From Amoebidium appalachense (taxonomy: Eukaryota > Ichthyosporea), in the NCBI GenBank assembly GCA_963693365.1, contig CAVNZM010000007.1:4650001-4714000 (forward strand): a stretch of 64,000 nucleotides of DNA, given 5' to 3'. Positions within the stretch are counted from its first letter, which is position 1. Every line of letters starts with the position of its first letter. The notes under the pieces are model-generated. The model did not search any database. It was not told where the DNA came from and saw nothing but the letters and a program-made list of their open reading frames with translations. The position numbers were made by a program, and so were the translations under genes. Below, piece after piece: positions 10,204-20,667 of the stretch.

Positions 10204-10410
10204 TAGCTGTGCTCACTTCCCACTAGCGTTGCTGCGGCTAGAACAGTGGGATACAGGCGTAACTAAAAATAGTGCCAGTTTTGGTCAATTAGAATCCTGA
10301 CTTATGAGTGTGCTATACAGTACGATCTGTGTCTAGGCGGAAGACGGTAAGCTTCCCTGAGGCAGTGCCTCGCCGGGAGTGAAACGGGATAAAATAATAT
10401 ATATATATAT
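10204..10410 (+). repeat. SINE 3' module, copy flanking the gag-like cassette (right)
   Basis: Direct repeat of 8002-8222 beginning at the same base (GCTGTGCTCACTTCCC) and ending GAAACGGGATAAAATAATAT, followed by a long (TA)n. The pair encloses about 2 kb with the gag-like frames, in the same way as terminal repeats. Confidence 0.8.
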
Positions 10411-10423
10411 ATATATATATTCA

Positions 10424-10481
<58 letters not shown>

Positions 10482-10605
10482 TATATATATAGTATATATA
10501 TATAGTATATATCATGATATATATATATATATATCATATATATGATATATGTATAGTATCATACTGAGTATATATATATCAATACTATATATATATATGA
10601 TATCA
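10396..10605. repeat. (AT)n microsatellite with ATCATGAT interruptions
   Basis: About 210 bp of TA dinucleotides broken by self-complementary TCATGA and GATATC words. The whole block can fold back on itself. Confidence 0.95.
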
Positions 10606-10610
10606 TGATC

Positions 10611-11200
10611 ACACCGGGTCTTGCACAGTTGGGTGCACCGGTGGGCCTGTGGGTGTGCCTGCAGTCGGCGCATGCTGGCTGTGAGTGTGTGGGGGGTGTT
10701 TGTGTGTGTGTTTTAGGCTTTAGTGGGGGCCCTACCTCTCTGTTTACGTGAGGTTTTGTGGTGGCCGTGTTTTTGCATTTTGGGTTGTGTGGGTTGAAGG
10801 GTGGTGTTACGTGGTGTCCATGTGGTGTTACGTGGTGTCCATGTGGTGTTACGTGGTGTTCATGTGGTGTTACGTGGAAGAAGAATGTCTGCAATTTTAC
10901 TGTGGAAGTACCTAATATGGCACGTGTCGTGTGTTCTGTGGTACCCCACAGTAGCTGCGAGTAGTTGCCCCACGGATCGTGGGCAGGAGCCTCGTACTAT
11001 ACCCACTTGATGTCCTCTGCCGGTGGCCACATTGCCCTCCAGGACCTATTCACTCAAGCCATGCACACTGGGCAACCACCGTGGCTGCGGTGTGGCACTG
11101 CCTGTGCTGTGCCATGGGGGTCTTTGGGTGCTGGGTGTGCAGGTCGTTGTGGATGCATGCAGTGGTGGCTGTGGTCACTGGTGCCCCCTTCCCCTCCCAG
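10611..11200 (+). mobile_element. 3' half of the interrupted dispersed repeat
   Basis: Continues the element begun at 4790-5045. It shows CTTGCACAGTTGGGT, then TTTTAGGCTTTAGTGGGG, an internal minisatellite of GTGGTGTTACGTGGTGTCCAT (10803-10875), the TGCCCCACGGATCGTGGGC region and GCCATGCACACTGGGCAACC. It matches the reverse complement of 52030-52800 in the same order. Open frames here come from the minisatellite. Confidence 0.75.
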
Positions 11201-11244
11201 GCCTCCCCTCTCCATATCACGGTAATATTTCAGTTTTTGCAGTG

Positions 11245-11292
<48 letters not shown>

Positions 11293-11391
11293 CATACTTG
11301 TGTAATATTCAGTTTTTGCAGTGCCTCCCCCCCTCCTCCCTCACTCCGAGCTTTTCTCTGTCACCCTCTCTCCCTCCCTCTCTCTCCCCCC

Positions 11392-11433
<42 letters not shown>

Positions 11434-11893
11434 CGTTCCTCCCCCTCCTCAACCCGCCCGGACCTCTGCCCCCCATGTGCACACATGCGCGCGCACACAT
11501 GTCACACACGCACTCTCCTCTCCTCTTTTTCTGTTTTATTTTTTTCTCTCGTTAGTTTGACAATGTGTGATTCTTTGTTGCTTGTTTGTTTCGAGTTGTC
11601 TGTTTGTTTGTATGTAGATGTTCAGTGATAACCGTTTGTCACCCAGCCTGGTTTGTTCGTTGCATGTCTTAAGGTTTCTCGGACCTGGGGTGGGTTATAC
11701 GTAAGGGCAGGATCGACAGGGTGAAACTCTGTTTTCTTCGTGATAACTAAAACATTCATGCCCGATCATAGTAACAGTGCATGTGTGCACTTTTCTGCAA
11801 AACCTACACGCTATGTGTTGGCCGTCATGAATGTGGTGCGAGTCGTAACAACGCTAACTATTTCCAAGCCCGCCCCCCCCCCCCCCCCCCCCG

Positions 11894-11926
<33 letters not shown>

Positions 11927-11977
11927 ACCACCACCACCACCTCTTGGTGGTGCAAACAGGTCTGCCTGCCCCCCCCC

Positions 11978-12025
<48 letters not shown>

Positions 12026-12280
12026 CCTCCCCCCTCCCCCCCCCCCCCCCTTCCCCCCCCCCACCCCCGGGGGGAGTGCATCTATTATGCTGGCACCAAC
12101 ATAAGGGGCACCACCAGTGCAAAGCACATGGTACCCTGCTGCAGCCACCATGGCCCTGTGGCCCACATTAGCCCCTACAGCCCAACACCATGCACATGCA
12201 GCTCCCGACCGTCACATCGGCCTGGGGCGCTAGAAAAGGGCAACCGCTAATAAGCCGACACCATCCCCACATATGCCTGC
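11201..12280. repeat. Poly(C) tracts and C-rich low complexity
   Basis: Long C-runs at about 11247-11290, 11393-11430, 11873-11926 and 11971-12022, with two copies of CAGTTTTTGCAGTG at 11230 and 11312. No exon is supported. The Pro-rich and Gly-rich frames are artefacts. Confidence 0.8.
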
Positions 12281-13200
12281 ATACCTGTGCACGTGCTTGC
12301 CTGTGTGTGTGCAGAGTGCACTGCTTACCAAAGATGTGCCTGTGTATGTATTAGAAATGACTGCCTGTGCATGTACGTGCACCTGATGAGTGGACATATA
12401 TTGTGCATTGACCTCCAGCCCCGTGTAGCTGTCTGTGCAAATGCCATGTGCATGTGCCCAGTGTGTATGTGTGTGTGTTTGTGTGTGTGTGCATGTGCCC
12501 AGTGTGAGTCTGTGCGTGTGTGTGGGTGTGTGTGTAGATGTGCCCGATGTGTGTGTGCATGTGCCCGAATGTGTGTGTGTGTATGTGTGCACGTGCTAAC
12601 ATGTTCGCATGTGCCCAATGTGTATGTGTGTGCATGTGCCCAGTTTGTGTGTGTGTGTGTGTGCATGTGCCCAGTGTATGTGCGTGTTGCCAGTGTGTGC
12701 AAATGTGCCTTACACGCATGCCTGCCGTATGTACATGTATGCAGTGTACATGTGTGCATGTATCTAGTGTGTGCACATACCTAGTGTGTGCATGTATCTA
12801 GTGTGTGCATGTACTTTGCGTACCATACGTGCTTGCAAGAGTTCGTGTGCATGCACCTATTGTCTGCATTTACCTCCGTGCATCCTGCATGTGCCTGTGT
12901 ATGTATATGCCCCAGTAAACTGTGTGGTCCCGCATGTGCCTGCATATGCTGCATTGCACGTTTGACAGGCAGTTACCACGGGACCGGGGAAGGGTGTGTG
13001 TGTGTGTGTGTGAGAGAGAGAGGGGGGGGGGGGGGGGGGGGGGGAGGAAGAGGGGGGAAAGGAGGGGTGCGAAATGTGAGACAAGGGACATAGGACTATA
13101 GAGCCGGAGATGTAAGAACAGGGCCAGACACGGCATGCATTTGCACGTGCACCAGGCACAGCCAGCCAGCACCCGGTCCCAACCATGGCCCGGCAGGGCC
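12281..13200. repeat. TG-rich degenerate minisatellite downstream of mS33
   Basis: About 600 bp of variants of GTGTGTGCATGTGCCCAGTG, then a G-run at 13022-13044. The Cys/Val and Thr/His frames on the two strands are translations of the repeat. No AATAAA was found for mS33 here. Confidence 0.75.
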
Positions 13201-14545
13201 CTACTTCTTCTTCTTGGCTGCAAGCTGTGCACGCCGCCCAGCACCTGGGGGAGGGGGGGTGATGTATGCTTTAGAGGGTTGGAAACATGGAGGAGACAAC
13301 AAAGAGCAACAACAAAACGTCACAAAAGTGGGTAATCCAAAATCAAACAATTCAAGGGTGCAGGCAGAAGACACTTGAACAGAGACCATCATCAGGGAGG
13401 TTCCTATGCCTCCGGCCAGAGAGTGTCAGCAAGGGGTCGGCATATGCCCAAATTAAATGGATCAGAACACGTGTGTTGCCTGGAGAGAGGTGCAGGTAGC
13501 ACACAACATGATCCCCTGTGTGCATGCCGGAACGTACAGCCGGGGCATGTTACCCTAGCGTGCATACAGCCCGTTCACCTACTGTCTCACCGTTCCTAAC
13601 CAGACGTGCAGGGCCCTTGCATGTGAGGCTGAGTGTGCACGAGTGTGGGCCCATACTGTGTGTGTTTTCTTCTTGTGTGCACGTGCTGTTGCGTCTTTCA
13701 GTGCGGTCAGCCCCTTACCTTTCTTGGGTGGCCCCTTGCCTCTGTTCCTGAGTGTCTCTGCCAGTTCTCTGTGCCTCAACTGCACAAAATATGTATCAGT
13801 CGTTTTGCAACCCCCCCACCACCACCACCACCAGCCCAGCCCCGCACTGCACACAACGCAAAAACAACTCCAACCTCTATTGCAAAAGCTCCTTCAAGAC
13901 ACCCAAGCCCCGCACCACCCTCTCTGCCGCGCCCCTCGCCTCCTCCCTTTTTGACCAGGCACACATTCCCTCCCAGCCCCCTCCCCCCCTTCTTGCTTGC
14001 TTGCCAACCGTATAGTCCTTGCTTCTCCAAAGCTGCTTCTCCCCCCTACCCCCCCTTTCCCCTCATCCTCACCCGCTCCCCCCCTCCCCCCACCTCCCCC
14101 CACCGCCTCCTCCCCCCCTTCTCCCAACCCCCTCCCCCCCCCCCCCCCCCCCCCCTCCCTCCATGCCTCCACGTACCCGCCACTCGTTGAGATACTGTCT
14201 GCTGCCCTCCTGGTGCACCTGCAGCTTGTGGAAGGTGAACAGCTCCGAGGGGTACCAGCGCAGCAGAGAGGGGCCCTTCAGTGGCTCCCGCAGGTACTTG
14301 AATCCGTTCCTGCCCCTAACCTTAGTGCCCGTCCAGCAGCCCGCCTCTTACCAGCCCCAGCCCCATACGCTTCCCCTTCCTCCCTGACCTCTCCCTCTCC
14401 GCCTATGGCCTGCCCCTTACTTCCGTCTGTATCCTCATCTTTTCTTCCATATCCCCCCTCGTCTCGGCTCCTTCCTTCACGCTAGGATAATTGGAACCAT
14501 CTCATATCACTTTATCTGCTCCTCGTTATATACTACCCCCTTCCC

Positions 14546-14582
<37 letters not shown>

Positions 14583-14752
14583 CCCCACCACCACCACTAC
14601 AACAACACAGCAGAGAAGTCCTAAGGTAGCCCGCCCTCCACCCCCACACACTGTCACACTGCTGCAGGGACGCACCTGAGATTGTTTCCTGCGACCGTCT
14701 GACCAAAAATGCGCGCAGAAAGCTGCGCCAGGCTCTTCACCTGAGACGCCAT
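13201..14752 (-). CDS. MRPS33: Mitochondrial small ribosomal subunit protein mS33
   Basis: Four exons, in transcript order 14752-14676, 14309-14177, 13779-13719 and 13244-13201 (phases 2, 0 and 1), give 104 residues. This is close to family size and it would act in the mitoribosome small subunit. Exon 1 encodes MASQVKSLAQLSARIFGQTV, with the SARIFG signature. Exon 2 gives FKYLREPLKGPSLLRWYPSE, with the conserved KxLRxxLKGP and WYP elements. Exon 3 ends in the hallmark RNRGKGPPKKG, and exon 4 ends in AAKKKK. Donors are GTGCGTC, GTACGTG and GTAAGGG. The exon 2 acceptor could be at 14309 (CAG) or 6 nt upstream; both keep the frame. The gene is divergent from MED22 across 576 bp. The assignment rests on remembered family motifs and is strong. 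Confidence 0.9.
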
Positions 14753-15328
14753 TTTGGCCTGGGGCTGGCCCGCCCAGGTGGGTGGGTGTACCTGTGTGTG
14801 TGTGTGGTGTGTGTGCCTGTACGTGCGTTTGGTGGTGCGCGTTTCTAAGTGGAGGTCCCCGGATAGCAGAACACAGGTGTATGCACTAGGGCGCTGTGTG
14901 TCCCTTTTCTAGCTGTGGGTGGGTGTGCAGGAAGGCTTGTTTGTGCGTGTAGTTCAGTCCCCACCTTCCACAGTCTATGTCACCGATCCATGCATGTGTA
15001 GCCTTGCAGTGCACGCAGCAAGCAGTGTGGTGCACAGACCGAGCAGTGGCTCAGGGCTTGGGCTAAATATAGCGCAGCACATAAGGAGGTGGCTATATTT
15101 AGCGCATGGGCACAGTTGCGTAAGGGAGTCTGGCACGGCCCTCTTTTTTTCAGAGGGCCGTGAGTCTGGCCAGCAGCTACAGATCAGGATGTGCAGAGGC
15201 AGCAATGCTGGTGCAACTTGCTCCGTTATAAACGTGTCATCTCGGCTAGCACTGCACACACGCACACACACACACATAACACACGCACACCCACACATAT
15301 ACACATATACAGCACGCACACAGGCAGC
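14753..15328. promoter_or_regulatory. Shared divergent intergenic region of mS33 and MED22
   Basis: The 576 bp between the two start codons must hold both promoters unless non-coding leader exons exist. No TATA box was seen. It contains a strong hairpin at 15134-15162, described separately, and a (CA)n stretch just before the MED22 start. Confidence 0.5.
15134..15162. promoter_or_regulatory. Inverted repeat CACGGCCCTCT / AGAGGGCCGTG
   Basis: Perfect 11-bp arms at 15134-15144 and 15152-15162 around a 7-nt loop (TTTTTTC). Nearly the same palindrome occurs at 37627-37652, between the divergent PLPBP and receptor PTP genes. The sequence is seen directly. A role as a factor-binding site in bidirectional promoters is inferred. 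Confidence 0.55.
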
Positions 15329-15975
15329 ATGGCGCAGCCGGGCAGTGCGACGGTCAAGGCCACGGCGCTGCAGGAGGCCTACAGGCAGCGGCTGAGGGAC
15401 GCCCAGGACGCCCTGCTGGACAACTTCGTGCACATACTCAAGGCCGCGCAGGCACGCGCGCACACGCACACACACACGCACAACTTCGTGCACATATCAA
15501 GGCCGCACAGGCACGTGCACACGTGAAAGCACCACCCTGCGCACGCACACACACACAGGAAACCAGGCATCCGCAAAACCACGTAAAAATTTCAGCATGC
15601 GAACTCCTCTCCCGCTCCCCCCTCCCCCCCCCCCCCCCCCCCCCCCCCCCTTGCCCTTCCTCCCCCACCCGCACACACACACACACACACACACACACCG
15701 CACACACACGCACACACACAGACACACTATACGCGCAAGCGTATGACCACGCAGACACATACACTTAAACGATACCCACGCATATGCAGCTACACACACC
15801 CCTCTCTCTTTCTCACAGCAGCACGCACACACGCGGACATACACACCTATTAAGCACAGACACACACGATCCACAAACAAACATAGAGCGATAAGCACAC
15901 ACACACACATACAGACACACGCACACGAACAGGGACACACACAGATACACACAGGCGGACACACACGTCGCATAG

Positions 15976-16031
<56 letters not shown>

Positions 16032-16333
16032 TCACGCGCACACAAAAGGCGCTTTGCACAGAAGACAGGTACAAGAAGAGCATGTTGCACATACACACAC
16101 TCACGGGGGCAGGCACCCACAGACGTGTAGAGCGTGCACAGGCAAGCAAAAATACTTATGCAGACAGGCACCCCGCTCACCAGAGAGCACACGGGCACAC
16201 AACTAGCGACACACGATACACAACCACGCACAGCGCAGGCAAATCTACAAACCCCCCAACAGAACCACAGAACGACACGTCCAGCACAGACGGACAAACA
16301 CATACATTGACTGGCACACACACACACACACAG

Positions 16334-16368
<35 letters not shown>

Positions 16369-16412
16369 CGCACACACACGCGCGCGCACACACACACACA
16401 CGCACACACGCA

Positions 16413-16449
<37 letters not shown>

Positions 16450-16682
16450 TGGCGTGCTAACATGGACCGCACATACACACACACGGGCACACACACTTAA
16501 ACACACACATACCGACATACACAAACACACATACATATACACACGCGCGCACGCACACACACACACACAAAACACGTCCATACACATTGAGCGTACTCAC
16601 ATGTAACGTACACACGCACGCACTACCACACCCACACACGAACGCACACACGCAAGCACGCACACAGGCACACACATACGCA

Positions 16683-16713
<31 letters not shown>

Positions 16714-18218
16714 AACACACACACACATGAAACTTACGTGTGCGCACTTGCAACACCTCCGCCCCACCCCACACTCGGGCACACATACGGACCTGCACGC
16801 CACCTCACACACACACACCCCACACATACCCATAGAGGATTTATTCTGCATGCACGTGCTGGCTGTGGCTGACCAGTTGGGGGGCTGCAGGTGCGGGATG
16901 ATGATGACGTATCGGACAAGGCACTGGCTGCCAGGGAGAGATACGAGCTGGACGTGCGTGCCACAAACATAGTGCGTGCGTGTATGTATGTGTGCGTGTG
17001 TGCGTGTGCGTGCATGCATGTGTGCGTGCGTGCGTGCGTGCGTGCGTGTTTGCGTGTGCGTGTGTGTGCGTGTGTGCGTGTGTGCGAGGGGAAAGGGGGG
17101 GAGAGAGAGGTTTGTGCCCAACACAGTTCGTATGTGGCTGCATGTGTTTGCTGGGGGGGAGGGGAGGGACTGGGGGGCCGTGCCACATCATGTGTGCATG
17201 CATGGCTGTGTATGAGTATGTATAACTACGTGAGTGTGTTTGGGGGGGGGAGGGAGGGGAAAGGTGGTGGTGGTGGGGGGGGAGGGGGGGGGGTTGGTGA
17301 TTTTGGTGGTGTTTGGGGGGGAGGGGGGAGGGGGGAGCGAGGAGGGGTTGAGTGCACTACGTAGGGGTGACATGTGTGTTTGTAGGTGCGCACGGCCGAG
17401 GGCCTGCTGCGGCTGATAGCCGAGCTCAAGAAGCTGCTGCTGTTCCAAGACTACAGCGCCCTCAATGGTGCCACCAGGCAGCGCACACAGGCCCTGAATG
17501 ATTGCCAGGTAGCGCACAGCAACATCTGCTTGTGTGCACAGGCATACAGCCACACATGCATGTGCACACAGGCACACACAGCCACATGTGCATGTGCACA
17601 CAGGCACACACACACACACCGTCACATGCCTCAAGCAATGCAGGCACACACATGCGCGTATTGCATAAGCAACCACCCGTGCAAGAACTCGTGCACACAC
17701 AGAAAGGGGCAAACATACACGTATAATGCGCGACGATGGTGCATAGGGGCATAGGCCTATGCCAAGAGCACACACACAGCCGGGGAAGCATACATGCGCA
17801 CGATCGCACACATACAGGCATTTAGATGCACGTGTGTTTTGTGAGCGGCTGATGCGTCATGTGGGCACGTGGTTACACAGGTGCCTGCCGGTAGGCAAAG
17901 AGGCAAAAATGCGCATAAGGAATATTGTGCTACAGGCACGTGTACGTTCATGCAGCCGCAATTCCATGCATACAGGCACGCAGGCCCACATACATGTATA
18001 CAGGCCCACGTACATGCATACAGGGCCACGGTGCAGTGGTAGGCGGGGCCCACACAGCATGCATGCAGGCGCAGGTGTAGCCTTGCCCATGCTCAGTTTG
18101 TATGGGGCCGCAGGAGCAGTCCGAGCAGCAGCTGAGGGCGCTGCAGGCAGCCATGGGGGCACACCTGCACGACCTGGAGCATGCATACTACTCGTCAAGG
18201 CACCTGGCCCTGCAGTAG
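15329..18218 (+). CDS. MED22: Mediator complex subunit 22 (Surf5 family)
   Basis: Four exons, 15329-15451, 16891-16971, 17386-17508 and 18114-18218, all phase 0, encode 143 residues. MED22 is a head-module subunit of Mediator, which links activators to RNA polymerase II in the nucleus. Visible family features are [13 protein letters not shown] in exon 1, [10 protein letters not shown] joined to [15 protein letters not shown] across the exon 2-3 junction, [14 protein letters not shown], and the terminal [13 protein letters not shown] helix. The chain is almost wholly helical, as expected. The intron 1 donor reads CAG|GCACGC, a GC-AG intron; other donors are GTGCGTG and GTAGCGC. Start context is GCAGCATGG. 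AATAAA follows at 18377-18382. The protein is shorter than animal MED22, lacking their C-terminal tail. Confidence 0.92.
15478..15514 (+). repeat. Duplicated copy of the MED22 exon 1 3' end
   Basis: Bases CAACTTCGTGCACATA(C)TCAAGGCCGC at the end of exon 1 (15421-15455) recur in intron 1 at 15481-15513, with one base deleted and a few substitutions. Both copies end CAGGCACG, so each offers the same GC-type donor. The deletion would put the second copy out of frame. Confidence 0.8.
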
Positions 18219-18376
18219 TTATTTATAGCACCTGGCCTATACATAGCACGAACTTTTCATCCTGCCACCTGGACTCTTACACATGCATGTATGTATGCCC
18301 CCACACATTCACACAACCTGCGGCAACTCTCTGCAGGTTCATTTTCTCGAATGTCCACCCACTCAAGTTTTGGTCG

Positions 18377-18382
18377 AATAAA
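18377..18382 (+). terminator. Poly(A) signal of MED22
   Basis: AATAAA 159 nt after the MED22 stop, followed by a T/G-rich stretch (GTGTTTTATTGTTTTTTCGG), the usual downstream element layout. Confidence 0.75.
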
Positions 18383-19263
18383 GCACAGTGTTTTATTGTT
18401 TTTTCGGTTCATCCTCCCCCCCCTTGCTTGAAAATATTATTCAATGGATGATCAGTGCCCAGCACCTGGCCGTGCATACACTCACCACATACATGCGTAT
18501 ACACATGCACTACATACACCCATACACCAGCCATTCATAAGTATGTACCACCCACCATCCGTCTACATGCCATACATGCTGACCTAAAACCACCATACAG
18601 GCACACACATACACCCCGACATTCGCAATACATGCACACATTCATGATCATCCACCTTTCATGTGCACACAATACATGCACACATGCACCTGCAACACAT
18701 GCATGCACCTGCCTTTCCTTCACACATACAAGCTTGGCCCCTTTATCCCTGTGTGCCCCAGCAGCACCCTGCACGTGCATCATACCCACCCACCCAGCAT
18801 GGCGCCCACTAGTCACACACATGCAGCACTGCAGGCCTATACTGCATGCTGCTGGTGTTGCGCACAAGCACAAACCCTCGGCACCGTGGGTCCCTGCAAA
18901 GCACACAAATAGTCAGCTTAACGTGCCCTGCCCCCCCCCCCCCCCCCCCCCCCCCCCGGGATAGCCCCCACCGTGTGCTAGCCCAGTGCTCCAGGGCCAA
19001 TAGGGCCACACAGGCCACAGCCCCACCACGGGCCTGGCCCAGCAGATAGCCCCCCGTGGTCACATAGCCCATAGTGGCACGGCTAATGGGGGTATCTGGG
19101 CCCTCTGCAAGGTGCGTTAGTGCATGCTGCTATCTGATCCGGGCAATATGATTGGCTAGAAAGGCCATGGCCCCTGCTGCCTGCTGCACGGAACCAACAC
19201 CCTTACAAAGACATGAGAAAACACATGTGGGCACAGGTGGCAATGTGGTAGGGCGTGCAATGT

Positions 19264-19302
<39 letters not shown>

Positions 19303-19397
19303 ATAATTGTGTGTGTGAGCATCAAGTAAACAGCGTAAACCCCATCATCATGTGGCTGTGTTATTGAGTACGTGTGCGTGTGTAGTGTGCATGTGAC
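18383..19397. other. Intergenic between convergent MED22 and POP1
   Basis: CA/TG-rich sequence with a C-run at 18930-18957 and (TG)n at 19267-19301. No gene recognised. It contains CAAGTAAACAGCGTAAACCCC at 19323-19343, a short motif seen again near 54 and 60 kb. Confidence 0.5.
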
Positions 19398-19422
19398 ATG
19401 TGCGAGTGTGAAGTTTTAGTGT

Positions 19423-20033
19423 GTGCACATTCATGTTCATGTATATGCATGTGTGGTGCATGTGCTGCACATTCATGTTCATGTATATGCACGTGTGGTG
19501 CATGTGCTGCACATTCATGTTCATGTATATGCACGTGTGGTGCATGTGCTGCACATTCATGTTCATGTATATGCACGTGTGGTGCATGTGCTGCACATTC
19601 ATGTTCATGTATATGCATGTGTGGTGCATGTGCTGCACATTCATGTTCATGTATATGCACGTGTGGTGCATGTGCTGCACATTCATGTTCATGTATATGC
19701 ATGTGTGGTGCATGTGCTGCACATTCATGTTCATGTACATGCATGTGTGGTGCATGTGCTGCACATTCATGTTCATGTATATGCATGTGTGGTGCATGTG
19801 CTGCACATTCATGTTCATGTATATGCATGTGTGGTGCATGTGCTGCACATTCATGTTCATGTATATGCATGTGTGGTGCATGTGCTGCACATTCATGTTC
19901 ATGTATATGCATGTGTGGTGCATGTGCTGCACATTCATGTTCATGTATATGCATGTGTGGTGCATGTGCTGCACATTCATGTTCATGTATATGCATGTGT
20001 GGTGCATGTGCATGTGTGGTGCATGTTCATGTG
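19423..20033. repeat. 42-bp minisatellite, about 14 copies
   Basis: Unit built on CACATTCATGTTCATGTATA followed by TGCATGTGTGGTGCATGTGCTG, repeated with only CATG/CACG-type changes. Because 42 is divisible by 3, every frame without a stop stays open, producing His/Met/Cys-rich frames on both strands. It lies in the 3' flank of POP1, possibly within its 3' UTR. The copies are nearly identical, which suggests recent expansion. Confidence 0.92.
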
Positions 20034-20058
20034 CACGTGCAATCATCTATCAGGGGGG

Positions 20059-20553
20059 CTACCCACGTGGCCTGGGCTCAGTGGGCCCATCGTAGTGCTT
20101 TGGGTCTACCAGGTAAGCCCGGTAGTCGTCCTCTGCTGGACAGTCAGCACGTGCCCACACACAGGCACAGAGGGATTGCAGCCGCCATGCACACATGTGG
20201 GGGGGCAGGGGGACACATACCTGTGGGCAGGCACAGCATTGCGTTGTAGGTGGGGGTGCCCCGTCCCAGCATGTGCACGGCCACACACACAAGCGCAGCC
20301 CTGCACCCCATCATGTCTGCATGTGCCCATGCAAGCCGAGTATGGCCGCCCAGCCAGGCACGAGCAGGTAGGCAGCCACACAAAGACTCTCTAGCGAAGA
20401 AGTATGCGTGTGGGTGATGCTTGTGTGTGTGCATGTGGGCCATTCTGCATGCTGTGGGGTGAGGCCGTACCCCGGGATGTGCTTGTAGATGGGGTCAGTG
20501 CGCAGCGGGTTGGTCTCTATCAGCCGTGCAGTCTTGTCAGCCAGCCGCTTAAC

Positions 20554-20600
<47 letters not shown>

Positions 20601-20605
20601 GCGTG

Positions 20606-20667
<62 letters not shown>

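Noticed and set aside
15497-16606. Cys/Val-rich (metallothionein-like) and Thr/His-rich frames
   Set aside because: Translations of TG/CA dinucleotide repeats in MED22 intron 1; the same pattern explains similar frames throughout the window.
19348-20394. His/Met/Cys-rich repeat proteins on both strands
   Set aside because: They arise from the 42-bp minisatellite, whose length is divisible by 3.
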